From NCBI GenBank assembly GCA_002428685.1, contig DIXL01000009.1:1-57629 (forward strand): 57,629 bases of DNA, read 5' to 3'. Source of the stretch: Cloacimonetes bacterium UBA6081. Its GTDB lineage: Bacteria; Cloacimonadota; Cloacimonadia; Cloacimonadales; Cloacimonadaceae. The notes beneath the pieces were generated by a model. The model had not been told where the DNA came from, did no database searches, and worked only from the letters and a program-made list of their open reading frames with translations. The position numbers were made by a program, and so were the translations under genes. Shown here piece by piece: positions 1 to 7,973 of the stretch (the first letter of the stretch is position 1; each line of letters begins with the position of its first letter).

Positions 1-118
1 CATCCTCAGGGATAACTTGCTTCTCACCTTTGACGGCTTCTCTGACGGCTCTTAACTGAGCCTTAAGCTTGATCTCCTCGACTTCCAGAATGGCTTGACG
101 GATATCATCGTCTTTCAT
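1..118 (-). CDS. N-terminal fragment of an unknown protein, runs off the window
   Basis: An ATG at 118-116 is preceded on the minus strand by a good ribosome binding site (cgaggag, 7-8 nt upstream). It opens a frame that continues without a stop through base 1, giving at least 39 residues beginning MKDDDIRQAILEVEEIKLKA. The visible part is charged and Lys/Glu/Ala-rich, so probably helical. No family was recognised. It lies downstream of a possible sigma70-type promoter (147-175) and two small hairpins. With only the N-terminus visible, function cannot be inferred. Confidence 0.55.
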   Translation of the reverse strand, partial: MKDDDIRQAILEVEEIKLKAQLRAVREAVKGEKQVIPED

Positions 119-146
119 GGTTAACTCCTCGTATTTAGTTTAGAGC

Positions 147-175
147 TATGATTGCATAGAGCGTATGTATGTCAA
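147..175 (-). promoter_or_regulatory. possible sigma70-type promoter for the partial gene at 1-118
   Basis: On the minus strand a perfect TTGACA (175-170) is followed after 17 nt by ATCATA (152-147), about 30 nt before the start codon. The -35 box is perfect but the -10 box is weak, so this is only a plausible site. Confidence 0.35.
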
Positions 176-215
176 GCTTTTTCTTTAGTAATTACGTAAA
201 ATGTCCAAACTCCAG

Positions 216-257
216 GTGGCAATCTCATGATTGCCACTAGCCGATCGGGAGATCGGC
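216..257. repeat. two adjacent perfect hairpins
   Basis: GTGGCAATC (216-224), loop TCAT, GATTGCCAC (229-237) is followed 2 nt later by GCCGATC (240-246), loop GGGA, GATCGGC (251-257). Neither has a clear T-tract. They are followed at 267-278 by gcttgacatgac, which resembles the outer ends of the dispersed MITEs. They may therefore be a remnant of another small mobile element rather than a terminator. Confidence 0.5.
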
Positions 258-279
258 TTCCCTATGCTTGACATGACAC

Positions 280-607
280 GAGGAACAGATCAAGATCAAG
301 GCAGACGATGCCTGGGAATGCGGAGACTACAAGAGATCGTTGAATAATTGCCAGTATTTCCCAAAGAGCGAGTTTCACACTTGTCTTTCCCGCGGAGGCG
401 GGAATCCAGCCCTTTTATTAGTTCTGCATAAACGGAAGATAACTGCCTATATTCCAATTATCTATATCTGTCATCCTTCTGGGATTTTTCAGGGCTGGTT
501 TCCCGCCTCCGCGTGAACGACAAAAAGTTTTCGCTATGCGCAACGATCTTTACAAAGAGATGATCAACCTGATGGCAGAGCTGATCTGCAGGCTCCAACA
601 GAAGTAA
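280..607 (+). pseudogene. small ORF fragment interrupted by a 219-bp MITE
   Basis: If the MITE (332-550) and one copy of the TACA duplication are removed, bases 280-331 and 555-607 join into one open frame. It reads EEQIKIKADDAWECGDYK then EMINLMAELICRLQQK and a stop at 605-607. No start codon lies in frame after the TGA at 274-276, so the 5' end is also missing or rearranged. The product family is unknown. The in-frame repair supports a real former coding sequence. Confidence 0.5.
332..550. mobile_element. 219-bp MITE, copy 1 of the dispersed palindromic family
   Basis: The ends are AGAGATCGTTG and CAACGATCTT, imperfect terminal inverted repeats, flanked by TACA at 328-331 and 551-554. Inside is the palindromic core 383-521, whose arms (cccgcggaggcgggaa and its complement) surround a non-coding middle. 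A second element of exactly 219 bp, in opposite orientation and with the same middle, lies at 45936-46154. It encodes no transposase, so it would have to be mobilised in trans. The insertion splits a small ORF (280-607). Confidence 0.75.
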
Positions 608-663
608 TAACCATTACCTTATATATAGCCAGGTTATTTACCGGGTTTCTCTTTCGGGATATT

Positions 664-825
664 CTATGGTTTATCCGTGGCAATGGCAAGGATCTGGTAC
701 TTGGCATCTTCTCCTTCAAAGACGGTTCCTATGGCAATGTTGATAGTCACTATACCTTTGTCAGCTTTGATGCTGTCTATGTAACGCTTCGGTCGTACTA
801 TCTCCTTGGTTCCAGATGTGATCAT
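664..825 (-). CDS. small hypothetical protein, 53 aa
   Basis: The ATG at 825-823 opens a 53-codon frame to a TAG at 666-664, beginning MITSGTKEIVRPKRYIDSIK and ending IAIATDKP-like sequence. The composition looks like a genuine beta-rich small protein (VTINIAIGTVFEG). No strong Shine-Dalgarno is visible, only tggaaca. The upstream stretch (838-910) closely resembles the sequence upstream of the phage-lysozyme fragment at 3666-3899. That suggests both minus-strand genes once belonged to the same phage-like module. No family was recognised. Confidence 0.4.
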   Translation of the reverse strand: MITSGTKEIVRPKRYIDSIKADKGIVTINIAIGTVFEGEDAKYQILAIATDKP

Positions 826-837
826 TGTTCCAGAGCC

Positions 838-910
838 AGGAAAGCACTACCCTGTATGCTGACAAATCAGGATAAACAAGGATGAGACAGAATTTGAGGT
901 TGACAGGAAT
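838..910. repeat. copy A of a shared upstream region
   Basis: This stretch aligns by eye with 3936-4011. Shared blocks include aaagcact.ccctgtat, aaggatg.gacagaa and ggttgaca. In both places it sits immediately upstream, on the minus strand, of a short phage-like ORF. It may be a common promoter/leader or a duplicated flank. Confidence 0.5.
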
Positions 911-978
911 TGAATACCATGAACAATGGTGGATCGTGAAGAATATCTGAAACAATTAGATAATAACCAGGAGCATGT

Positions 979-2106
979 ATGATAAAGTATCGTTTCCCAT
1001 TTATGGCGATTATCGGTCAGGACGATTTGAGCCTGGCCTTGATCCTGAACTTGGTCAACCCCCGGATCGGAGGGGTTTTGATTCGTGGAACCAAGGGAAC
1101 CGGCAAGAGCACGGCTGTTTACGGCTTACCTCAGATAGCACCACTGATCAAGGTTCATGAGTCATGTAGTTACAATTGCTCCCCAGAAGAACTCGACAGA
1201 TGGTGTCCACAATGTAAGTCACAGCAGACCAACACCATAGTAGAGAGAGAAGTGGAAGTAGTAAGTCTGCCCATGAACATCTCGGAAGAGAATTTGTCCG
1301 GTAGAATTGATGTGGAAAGACTGCTAAAGACAGGTGACAAGATATTTACTCCCGGTCTCCTGGCCAAAGCTCACAGACAAATACTCTATATTGATGAGGT
1401 GAATCTGATTCCGGATCATATCACCGACAGCTTGCTTGATGTGGTAGCCTCCGGGGTCAGTACCGTCGAGCGGGAAGGATTTTCCGTGGAGCACGATGCC
1501 AGATTCCTTCTCATCGGCACCATGAATAGCGAAGAAGGAGAGCTCAGGCCGCAGATTCTGGATCGTTTCCCCCTATCTGTAACTATCAATACCATACGTG
1601 ATGTCGATGACAGACTGGAGATCATTCGCCGCAACTATGCATTTGAAGCAGACCCTGCCAGCTTTATGGAAAGCTTTAAAGACGTCAGCGATATGATGAA
1701 GCAGACCATTTTAGCTGCTAGGGAGATGCTCCCAGAAATCAAGATACCAGAGAGTTTAGTGAAAAACGTAGTCGATTTCTGTGTCCACTATATGGTCGAT
1801 GGGCATCGACCGGAGATTGTTATCATTAAAACTGCCATAGCTTACGCTGCACTGGAATTGAAGCCCGAAGTCGAGAGTAAACACATAAAAATGGCGATGA
1901 AGCTTGCCTTGCTGCATCGAACCCGTGACGGCGGATTGAAAAAGGCAGTGAATGCTTCCGATGTAGATAGCTGGTTTGACGGCATCAAAAAAGATCGTGA
2001 ACCGGATCGGACTTTCTCCATGGATTACGATGTGCAGAACTTGAGCATTCTGAAAGGAGGTTACCTTAGCCCATCAAAAAAATCCGGGAAAGTCTCGCCG
2101 AACTGA
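979..2106 (+). CDS. ChlI/BchI-like AAA+ ATPase (magnesium-chelatase ATPase family)
   Basis: This 375-residue protein has the architecture of the small ATPase subunit of metal chelatases and related MoxR-type AAA+ machines. Walker A is GTKGTGKST (residues 37-45). A Cys cluster follows at 63, 67, 76 and 79 and could bind a metal. Walker B is LYIDEVNLI (about 135-143), and the sensor/arginine-finger stretch GTMNSEEGELRPQILDRF lies around 176-193. Length matches ChlI (about 340-400 aa). The ATG at 979 sits 5 nt after ccaggag; the ATG at 975 is in another frame. The next gene encodes a VWA protein, as in ChlI-ChlD pairs. No large chelatase subunit (ChlH/CobN) or porphyrin gene is present, so the substrate is unknown. 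It may be a remodelling chaperone rather than a chelatase. Confidence 0.85.
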   Translation: MIKYRFPFMAIIGQDDLSLALILNLVNPRIGGVLIRGTKGTGKSTAVYGLPQIAPLIKVHESCSYNCSPEELDRWCPQCKSQQTNTIVEREVEVVSLPMNISEENLSGRIDVERLLKTGDKIFTPGLLAKAHRQILYIDEVNLIPDHITDSLLDVVASGVSTVEREGFSVEHDARFLLIGTMNSEEGELRPQILDRFPLSVTINTIRDVDDRLEIIRRNYAFEADPASFMESFKDVSDMMKQTILAAREMLPEIKIPESLVKNVVDFCVHYMVDGHRPEIVIIKTAIAYAALELKPEVESKHIKMAMKLALLHRTRDGGLKKAVNASDVDSWFDGIKKDREPDRTFSMDYDVQNLSILKGGYLSPSKKSGKVSPN

Positions 2107-2108
2107 GT

Positions 2109-3446
2109 TTGTTACTCGGTAGCGAGGCTAGCGATGACTATATCGAAAGGCGTAGTCTGGTCAAACTGATAATCAAGCAAATTCAGCATAAAGAACTTTC
2201 TACCGCAGAAGTGGCGTTGCTCAATGGCTGGGATAAGGTGTGGCAGTATTATGAGAAACAGCTGGAAACTCTTGAAGTTTTACAAGGTATTTACTCTTTG
2301 CTATCTAATCCTGATTATAAGTACATAGAGTTTGGAGTGGATTTTAATGCTTCAGCACCATCCCCATTCAATCGCTTGTTCGCCGATCCCATGAGCCTGA
2401 AAGAAGTAGTTACAATCGCTCTCACCTATGTTAGGAACAAGCTGGTTAACGATCCAGAAGTAAAAACCGTAGTAAAAGGAATGGGAGGACAATCCACGGA
2501 TTCCAATACCACTTTTGATGTCCAGCTGGCAACACAGGAGATCAGCAAAATAGGCTTCAAACGCAAACAGATCACCGGCTTCAAACATGGAACAGGAATG
2601 CATCATGCCGTCGGACCGATAGCTTCATGGTCAGCAACAAAGTATGGTAATGCGCAGTTGGCAATCTATCAGACTATCAAGGCGGCAATCTCCGATGGAT
2701 CATTCTCACGAGAACCTTTAGAAATCAAGGTAGCCGAAAGGCATATCCGTTATCCCGTATATCAGTTTAAGCAAAGCTTCAACATCATGTTGGTGTTGGA
2801 TATCAGCAATTCTGTCAGATGGATTCTAAAGTATATCGAAAAAATTATCTCGATGCTCACTGCTCAAGCCAGTGCTTCGAAAGATAAACTTGGTCTGATC
2901 GTTTTTCAGGAAGATCACGCGCAGATAATGCATTACCCCACGGGTAATGTCCGTCATGTGATTGGAACGATAAACACTTTAGCTCCTAAGGGTAAAACTC
3001 CCCTGGCAGATGGGATCAAACTGGCTTTACAGACTCTGGAACATAGCAGATTCCGGGTTACAGGTATGTCCAACGCCATTGTGCTCCTTTCGGATTGCTT
3101 TCCCGAACCCATTACCGGAGAGTATGAGGATCAATTGGATGAACCGGCTTGCCAGGAATTTCTGATTGTCAGCGATAGGATTGCTGCAGCAAAAGTTAAG
3201 TTCTTAGTTATCAATCCTGGTATCAATGGCATCAAAGACTACAAAAAACACCTTGGCTACAGATTGGGAAAACTTGCAGCAGAGCGTGCAGAAGGTAATT
3301 TCCTGAACCTGATGGCGGATATCAATCGAACTAGTGATCCTAATGACAGAGACTATGTATTTTCAGAGCAAATGATGAATCAGTTTATGCGGGAGATTAG
3401 TGATTTTCGGGCAGGAGCCAGTATTAGCATGTCTCTGGATCATTAA
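2109..3446 (+). CDS. VWA-domain protein, ChlD-like partner of the upstream AAA+ ATPase
   Basis: This protein of about 445 residues has a helical N-terminal half and a von Willebrand A domain from about residue 220. The MIDAS motif is LDISNS (Asp near 231), with the conserved Thr in GKTPLADG (about 298). The pairing with a ChlI-like ATPase 2 nt upstream matches ChlI/ChlD or MoxR/VWA modules, in which the VWA subunit couples ATPase motion to a target. The start is uncertain. The frame begins with TTG at 2109, but the same frame is open back to 2070 and a strong aaaggagg lies at 2053-2060. Initiation at a non-standard ATC (2073) or at CTG (2103) would fit that site better and add 2-12 residues, beginning IKKIRESLAELS. 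Translational coupling to the ATPase is likely. Confidence 0.8.
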   Translation: MLLGSEASDDYIERRSLVKLIIKQIQHKELSTAEVALLNGWDKVWQYYEKQLETLEVLQGIYSLLSNPDYKYIEFGVDFNASAPSPFNRLFADPMSLKEVVTIALTYVRNKLVNDPEVKTVVKGMGGQSTDSNTTFDVQLATQEISKIGFKRKQITGFKHGTGMHHAVGPIASWSATKYGNAQLAIYQTIKAAISDGSFSREPLEIKVAERHIRYPVYQFKQSFNIMLVLDISNSVRWILKYIEKIISMLTAQASASKDKLGLIVFQEDHAQIMHYPTGNVRHVIGTINTLAPKGKTPLADGIKLALQTLEHSRFRVTGMSNAIVLLSDCFPEPITGEYEDQLDEPACQEFLIVSDRIAAAKVKFLVINPGINGIKDYKKHLGYRLGKLAAERAEGNFLNLMADINRTSDPNDRDYVFSEQMMNQFMREISDFRAGASISMSLDH

Positions 3447-3665
3447 TTCCGATATGATTATCTTATCTGATCTATATCTTTTGCTCACATGTAAGTGAAG
3501 TATCAAATCGTAACTGAAAGCTTTAAATACGCAGTTGCACTTTTTTTAAAAACCTTCCCAGAGGGTTATCAAAAGTAGATTTCTCACTTTGGTCTTGGTT
3601 ACATGAGAATCCCCAAAAAAGAAAGTAATCCGGCTTAAACGCATACCGCATATTTCCGTAATAGC

Positions 3666-3899
3666 TTATATTGGCGAGATATCTGTTATTTCATAAGTAC
3701 TAATCCCCATTCCAGTGGTAACGCCTATTTTTTGATTTGGGGTATATTGAAACTTGAAATTGCTAATACAATATCTATCATCCAGATTGCGACCAATCCC
3801 AATCGTCAGCTTACCTGCTGTGCAGCGGTGTGGCTTCAGCCGCAGACCTTCATGTCTGACAAGCTGTGCCTTGATTCTATCCATCAGTTTCGCTTTCAT
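3666..3899 (-). pseudogene. phage lysozyme (GH24-like) N-terminal fragment fused to unrelated sequence
   Basis: The first about 40 residues (RIKAQLVRHEGLRLKPHR, then CTAGKLTIGIGRNLDDR) are the recognisable start of a phage-type lysozyme. They include the catalytic Glu of the RHEG motif and the G.T.G.G loop. After NLDDR the frame continues into FKFQYTPNQKIGVTTGMGIS, which does not look like lysozyme and is more like an outer-membrane beta strand. The catalytic domain (about 140-160 aa in the family) is therefore truncated, and the ORF is a decayed or chimeric remnant. Bases 3447-3665 and 3900-4049 contain no other gene; 3936-4011 is the repeated upstream region. Confidence 0.6.
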
Positions 3900-3935
3900 T
3901 TATGCTCCTTGAACTTACTGGATCATCGGTCCGGA

Positions 3936-4011
3936 GCAATAAAAGCACTCCCCTGTATTCTCACCAATAATGATGTATAAGGATGCGACAGAAATTGGGG
4001 TTGACAAAATA
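3936..4011. repeat. copy B of a shared upstream region
   Basis: This is the partner of 838-910. It lies just upstream, on the minus strand, of the lysozyme fragment. The similarity ends close to the IS630 element on one side and to the ORF start on the other. Confidence 0.5.
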
Positions 4012-4049
4012 ATCAATGTAGCATTTTGGTAAAATCGTGTTGTTGTAGC

Positions 4050-5295
4050 TAGTAGAGCGTCCCAAATAAAATGATGCATAGACTTGGTTTTGGATTATCT
4101 TCTCTATTGAATATACTTTTCAAGAGGAGATACACATGGAACCGAGAAGAAAGAGATTACCTTTGGTAGTCAATGTGGCTACGAAAACAGAGTTAGAGAA
4201 GATAGCTAAACAGCGGACTCAAAAACACGCACGCGTTTTCAGGGCAAAGATATTGCTGTCATACATAGCCGGCAAGAGGATATCTGACATAGCAAGAGAC
4301 ATGAATACAACTCGTCCATTAGTGGAACGTTGCATTGATAAAGCATTTGGCTATGGAATTATGGATGCTCTGAATGATCTTCCCAGATCAGGGCGCAAGC
4401 CAATACTAACTGATGACGCCAAGGCATGGGTGATAAACTTAGCCTGTACAGCTCCGAAGGACTTGGGTTATGCTGCGGAAACATGGACATATAGTTTGCT
4501 GGTTAAGCATATCTTGCAGCATGCTGAGGCTAATGGACACAATTGTTTAATGAGAATGAGTAAGGGTAGTTTAACGAGAATACTTAATCAAGCTAACCTG
4601 CATCTCCACAAAGTTTCGTATTAACTGGAAAAACGTGATCCTGAGTTCGAGCTCAAGATGGCCAATGTCCTGTGTGTGTATAAAGAGGTCGAGATGATAA
4701 ATGCAGAGCCAGATCGTGAACGCAAGAAAACGACAATAAGCTTTGATGAGAAACCGGGAATTCAAGCAATAAAAAACATTGCTGCTCAGCTTTCACCTGT
4801 ACCAGGGATTTACCCAAACATATGAAGGGACTATGAATATAAAAGGTTGGGGACAGTATCTTTGCTTGCAGGAATTAACCTACATGATGGGAAAATATAT
4901 CCAATTGTACGGAAACAGCACCGGAGCAGAGAATTCATAGAATTTTTGAATCTGATAGATGAAGAGATACCTGCACACTTAAAAATCAGAGTAATTCTTG
5001 ATAATCATTCTGCTCATGTATCAAAAGAAACCCAAGCCTACCTTCTCTCTAAACCAAACAGGTTTGAGTTTGTCTTTACTCCCAAGCATGGGTCATGGCT
5101 TAATCTAATCGAAATGTTCTTCAGTAAATTAGCTCGTTCGCTTCTTAGTCATATCAGAGTTCAAACCAAGGAAGAACTTATTAAGCGAATTTATAAGGGC
5201 ATTGAAGAAATCAACGCAAATCCCGTTGTGTTTAAATGGAAATACAAGTTAGATGACAAATCTATATGATACGTTATCTAAAGAACGCTCTACTA
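4050..5295 (+). mobile_element. IS630-family insertion sequence, inactive
   Basis: The inverted ends are TAGTAGAGCG (4050-4059) and CGCTCTACTA (5286-5295), extending imperfectly inward. Both ends sit in a CTAG context (4049-4052 and 5293-5296), consistent with the TA target duplication known for IS630/Tc1-mariner elements. The single internal gene is the broken transposase at 4136-5269. Element length (about 1.25 kb) is normal for the family. Confidence 0.85.
4136..5269 (+). pseudogene. IS630-family DDE transposase with two in-frame stops
   Basis: One continuous frame of about 378 codons is interrupted by TAA at 4622-4624 and TGA at 4823-4825, with no frameshift. The N-terminal helix-turn-helix region includes RISDIARDMNTTRPLVERC. 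The catalytic triad is intact: Asp in SFDEKPG, Asp in ILDNHSAH, and Glu in GSWLNLIEMF. The first stop falls where a Tyr is expected (VSY then LEKRDPEF). The second falls just before RDYEYKRLGTVSLLAG, where an Arg codon is likely. Retention of all motifs with only two point changes indicates recent inactivation. Stop-codon readthrough is a less likely alternative. Confidence 0.85.
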
Positions 5296-5341
5296 GGGTG
5301 ATACTTCTACCTATTGCAGATAGTGCCCTCTGCCCTGAATC

Positions 5342-5389
5342 ACGCTATCATTACGGTATCATTACGCATCCGACCCGTATTGATAGCGT
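5342..5389. repeat. 15-bp inverted repeat
   Basis: The arms 5342-5356 (acgctatcattacgg) and 5375-5389 pair at 14 of 15 positions across an 18-nt spacer. There is no T-tract. It lies between the IS630 end and the 3' end of the group II intron remnant. It could be an old terminator or recombination-site remnant. Nothing else is visible in 5296-5489. Confidence 0.45.
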
Positions 5390-5489
5390 AGTGATGGCGT
5401 GTTTCGAACAGTGTGGGCTGCATTCTTGGGGCTTGCGTTGATAAGCTCAACCTCCGGCCTCGTGGCAGTTGGGTACCCGACCGTAAAAT

Positions 5490-5570
5490 ATCGAGTAGGG
5501 TGATGCTGGATGATCAACTCCAGCATCATCCCTCTCACAGAACCGTGCGTACAGGTCTCGTACACGGCTC
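5490..5570 (-). ncRNA. group II intron domains V and VI with 3' end
   Basis: On the minus strand, domain V is a hairpin at 5570-5540 (starting GAGCCGTGTACG, ending CGCACGGTTC), with the AGC-type catalytic triad at its base. Domain VI follows as a strong hairpin (GGATGATGCTGG paired with CCAGCATCACCC). The sequence then ends CTACTCGAT, the usual 3' end of bacterial group IIC introns, at 5490. The catalytic RNA core therefore looks intact although the intron ORF is broken. Confidence 0.7.
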
Positions 5571-5628
5571 CTGATAATCCTTGTAATTACTCTACGTAGT
5601 TAAACAAAACACCGGTCTTGATACTTGT

Positions 5629-6279
5629 CTAATCAAACAACTTCATTTCTGCGAACCACTTGTTGGGAAGAGCAAAACTTAGGTGGAAACAGGCAGAGTT
5701 TCTCCATCTGGTCATGGATATTTTGGGACATTCGCCTTTGAAGCCATTTCTGCGTAGTTGTTTATGGATGGCTTTCCAGCTCTTCCATTCCCGCATCTTC
5801 TTCATCCGCAATCTCCTTCGTATCCATTGCATGAGCTCGCTGAATACTCCTGTGCAGTTTTACACACGGAAATACTGCCCCCAACCTCTGAGAATTGGTG
5901 TGAGTCGTTCTATCATCCTGGCGGTGGAAATGCCACTGTTGCGTGGAGTCAGGCTGCGTATCTTGTCTTTGAAACGCTTGAGGCGTTCTTTATCGATGGA
6001 TACATAGTTCATCCTGATCACAAAGCCAAGATATTTCACACCTTGTGAAACATTACAGATATGCGTTTTCTCAGTATTGACGGTTAGCTTGAGAGTCTCC
6101 AATAGTCCGCTCGCAATCCTCTGATATTGCTCTGCCTTTCTCTTGGTCGGAGCAAAGATCAGAATGTCATCTGCATACCTGACGATCCGAATACCCAAGT
6201 TTTTCATCTTCTGATCAAACGGACAACAACAGGCTTCCCCAGTTAAGCTTTCCTGCCTGAATATGAAGCCATCTGTCAT
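5629..6279 (-). pseudogene. group II intron reverse transcriptase/maturase, 5'-deleted and stop-interrupted
   Basis: The polymerase box RYADDILIFA is near the start of the surviving frame, followed by TVNTEKTHI and GVKYLGFVIRM, both standard group II RT landmarks. RT domains 0-4 upstream of YADD (about 200 residues) are missing. The frame is also cut by TAA at 5862-5860 after RGWGQYFRV. It resumes in the same frame with the maturase/X domain (QWIRRRLRMKKMREWKSW). A working protein cannot be made from this copy. Mobilisation in trans by another intron-encoded protein is conceivable. Confidence 0.8.
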
Positions 6280-6718
6280 AATCTGTAGAGTTATTCAGCT
6301 TTAGGGCTTTCCCACTTCTCGAAAGGTTACCCCCTCTACCGACCAACATCAGTTCGCTTGCGCTATGTTCCATATACCCACTGCTTCTTACTTCAGACCC
6401 TGCCGTTGCCGGCAACGCCCTTGATCTCATGTTGACTTCCCGCTGGTGAGGCGTCAGGACTTCTTTCCGGCCATCGGCACAGAAAGCATTCTGGGCAAAC
6501 GACAAGGACCAGTTGCCTGCTCTTGCCGTAACCTGAAGCTATCTCTCTGCCTCATAACATCTATTCGACCACTGTGACAAGTGATTCTCGTTTGCAATTG
6601 TGGGTGAGAGTTTGTATTCCCATTAATATTTTGGGGGAATGCCTCATGCAAAAACACTTGACGTAAACCCAACTATAGCAGAGCTTGATACATAGCACAG
6701 AATCAGGAGTAAGAAATT

Positions 6719-7972
6719 ATGCATGCAGATTGTCTCATCATCAACATAGGTCAGTTGCACAGCCTGGCAAATAGTGGTAAAGCCCATTTTGGCAGGGAAA
6801 TGGAAGACACAGCAATCCTCTATAATGCCGCCATTGCCATAAAGGACGGCTGCATAATAGATATCGGCAATAGCACAGAACTGGAGAGCAAATACACTCC
6901 CTCTGAGCTTATAGACGCCAATGGCATGCTTGCCATTCCTGGTTTTGTGGATTGCCATACCCATCCTGTTTTTGTGCATACCCGTGAAGACGAATTTGCT
7001 TTGCGCCTTGCCGGCAAAAGCTATGTGGAAATTGCCCAGTCCGGGGGTGGAATTCGATCCACCATCTCCAGCACCAGAGATGCCGATGAGGAAATCCTAT
7101 TTCAATTAGCCCAAAAACGCATCCGGAAAATGATACAATTGGGAACCACAACCATCGAAGCCAAAAGTGGTTACGGCCTTGATACGGCAAGCGAATTAAA
7201 ACAGCTTAGAGTGATTAAACGGTTGAACGACGAGCTTCCCATCGATATAATCCCCACTTTCATGGGAGCGCATGAATACCCCACAGAATATAAAACCAAT
7301 CACTCTGCCTATCTTGACATTTTGTGCAAGGAAATGATTCCCGCGGTGGCAGAGCAAGGGATTGCCAGGTTTTGCGACATCTTTACCGAAGCCCACGTTT
7401 TTAGTGTGGAAGAATCCCAACAAGTTCTGCAGTGCGCTCGTAGCTACGGTTTGCAGCTAAAAATGCATGCGGATGAAATTGAACCCATTGGCGGAGCAGA
7501 ACTTGCCGCAAGGCTAAAGTGCATTTCCGCAGACCATCTTGGGGCAACAAGCCTGCAAGGAATTCTGGCTTTAAAGCAAGCTGGCGTGGTTCCTGTCCTA
7601 TTGCCTGCCACTCTATTCAGTTTGCGCAGCAAAACCTATGCCAATGCTTTACTGATGCAGGAATTGGGATTGCCTCTTGCCATTGCTACAGATTACAATC
7701 CTGGCAGTTGTAATTGTGATTCTATGCCATTTACCATCACTTTGGCCTGTTTACAAATGGGTCTTAGCCCCGCAGCAGCATTAAATGCAGCCACCTTGAA
7801 TGCAGCTTTTGCCATAGATATGGGCACTAAGGTTGGTTCCATCGAGCTTGGTAAGCAGGCAGATATCACCTTGTGGGACATCCCCAGCATCAATTTTATC
7901 CCCTATCACTTTGGCTCTTCGCATCTTAGCAGAGTTATCAAATTGGGAAAAACCATTTACAGTGCCTCCTGA
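6719..7972 (+). CDS. hutI: imidazolonepropionase
   Basis: This 417-residue amidohydrolase hydrolyses 4-imidazolone-5-propanoate to N-formimidoyl-L-glutamate, the third step of histidine degradation in the cytoplasm. Family landmarks are GFVDCHTHPVF (metal-binding HxH), the substrate-loop QSGGGIRSTI, EAKSGYGL, the metal His in KMHADEIEP, SADHLG, and the catalytic/metal Asp in ATDYNPGS. Length is normal (about 405-420). The ATG follows caggag with 8-9 nt spacing. No hutH, hutU or hutG is nearby, so the rest of the pathway must lie elsewhere. The next gene starts 1 nt after the stop, implying co-transcription. Confidence 0.93.
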   Translation: MHADCLIINIGQLHSLANSGKAHFGREMEDTAILYNAAIAIKDGCIIDIGNSTELESKYTPSELIDANGMLAIPGFVDCHTHPVFVHTREDEFALRLAGKSYVEIAQSGGGIRSTISSTRDADEEILFQLAQKRIRKMIQLGTTTIEAKSGYGLDTASELKQLRVIKRLNDELPIDIIPTFMGAHEYPTEYKTNHSAYLDILCKEMIPAVAEQGIARFCDIFTEAHVFSVEESQQVLQCARSYGLQLKMHADEIEPIGGAELAARLKCISADHLGATSLQGILALKQAGVVPVLLPATLFSLRSKTYANALLMQELGLPLAIATDYNPGSCNCDSMPFTITLACLQMGLSPAAALNAATLNAAFAIDMGTKVGSIELGKQADITLWDIPSINFIPYHFGSSHLSRVIKLGKTIYSAS

Positions 7973-7973
7973 A

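Larger units (their letters stand above)
5490..6620 (-). mobile_element. group II (IIC-like) intron remnant with deleted ORF
   Basis: The 5' part on the minus strand carries domain I sequence typical of these introns (for example TTCAGGTTACGGCAAGAGCA near 6537-6518, and TCACAGTGGTC). The middle has the reverse transcriptase remnant, and the 3' end has domains V/VI. The exact 5' splice boundary (GTGCG-type) was not found, so 6620 is approximate. The distance from domain I to the YADD box is far too short for a whole ORF, so several hundred bases were deleted. Confidence 0.7.

Noticed and set aside
5253..5565. ORFs on both strands between the IS630 end and the intron
   Set aside because: They run across element boundaries and the intron's structured domains V/VI; no coding signature.
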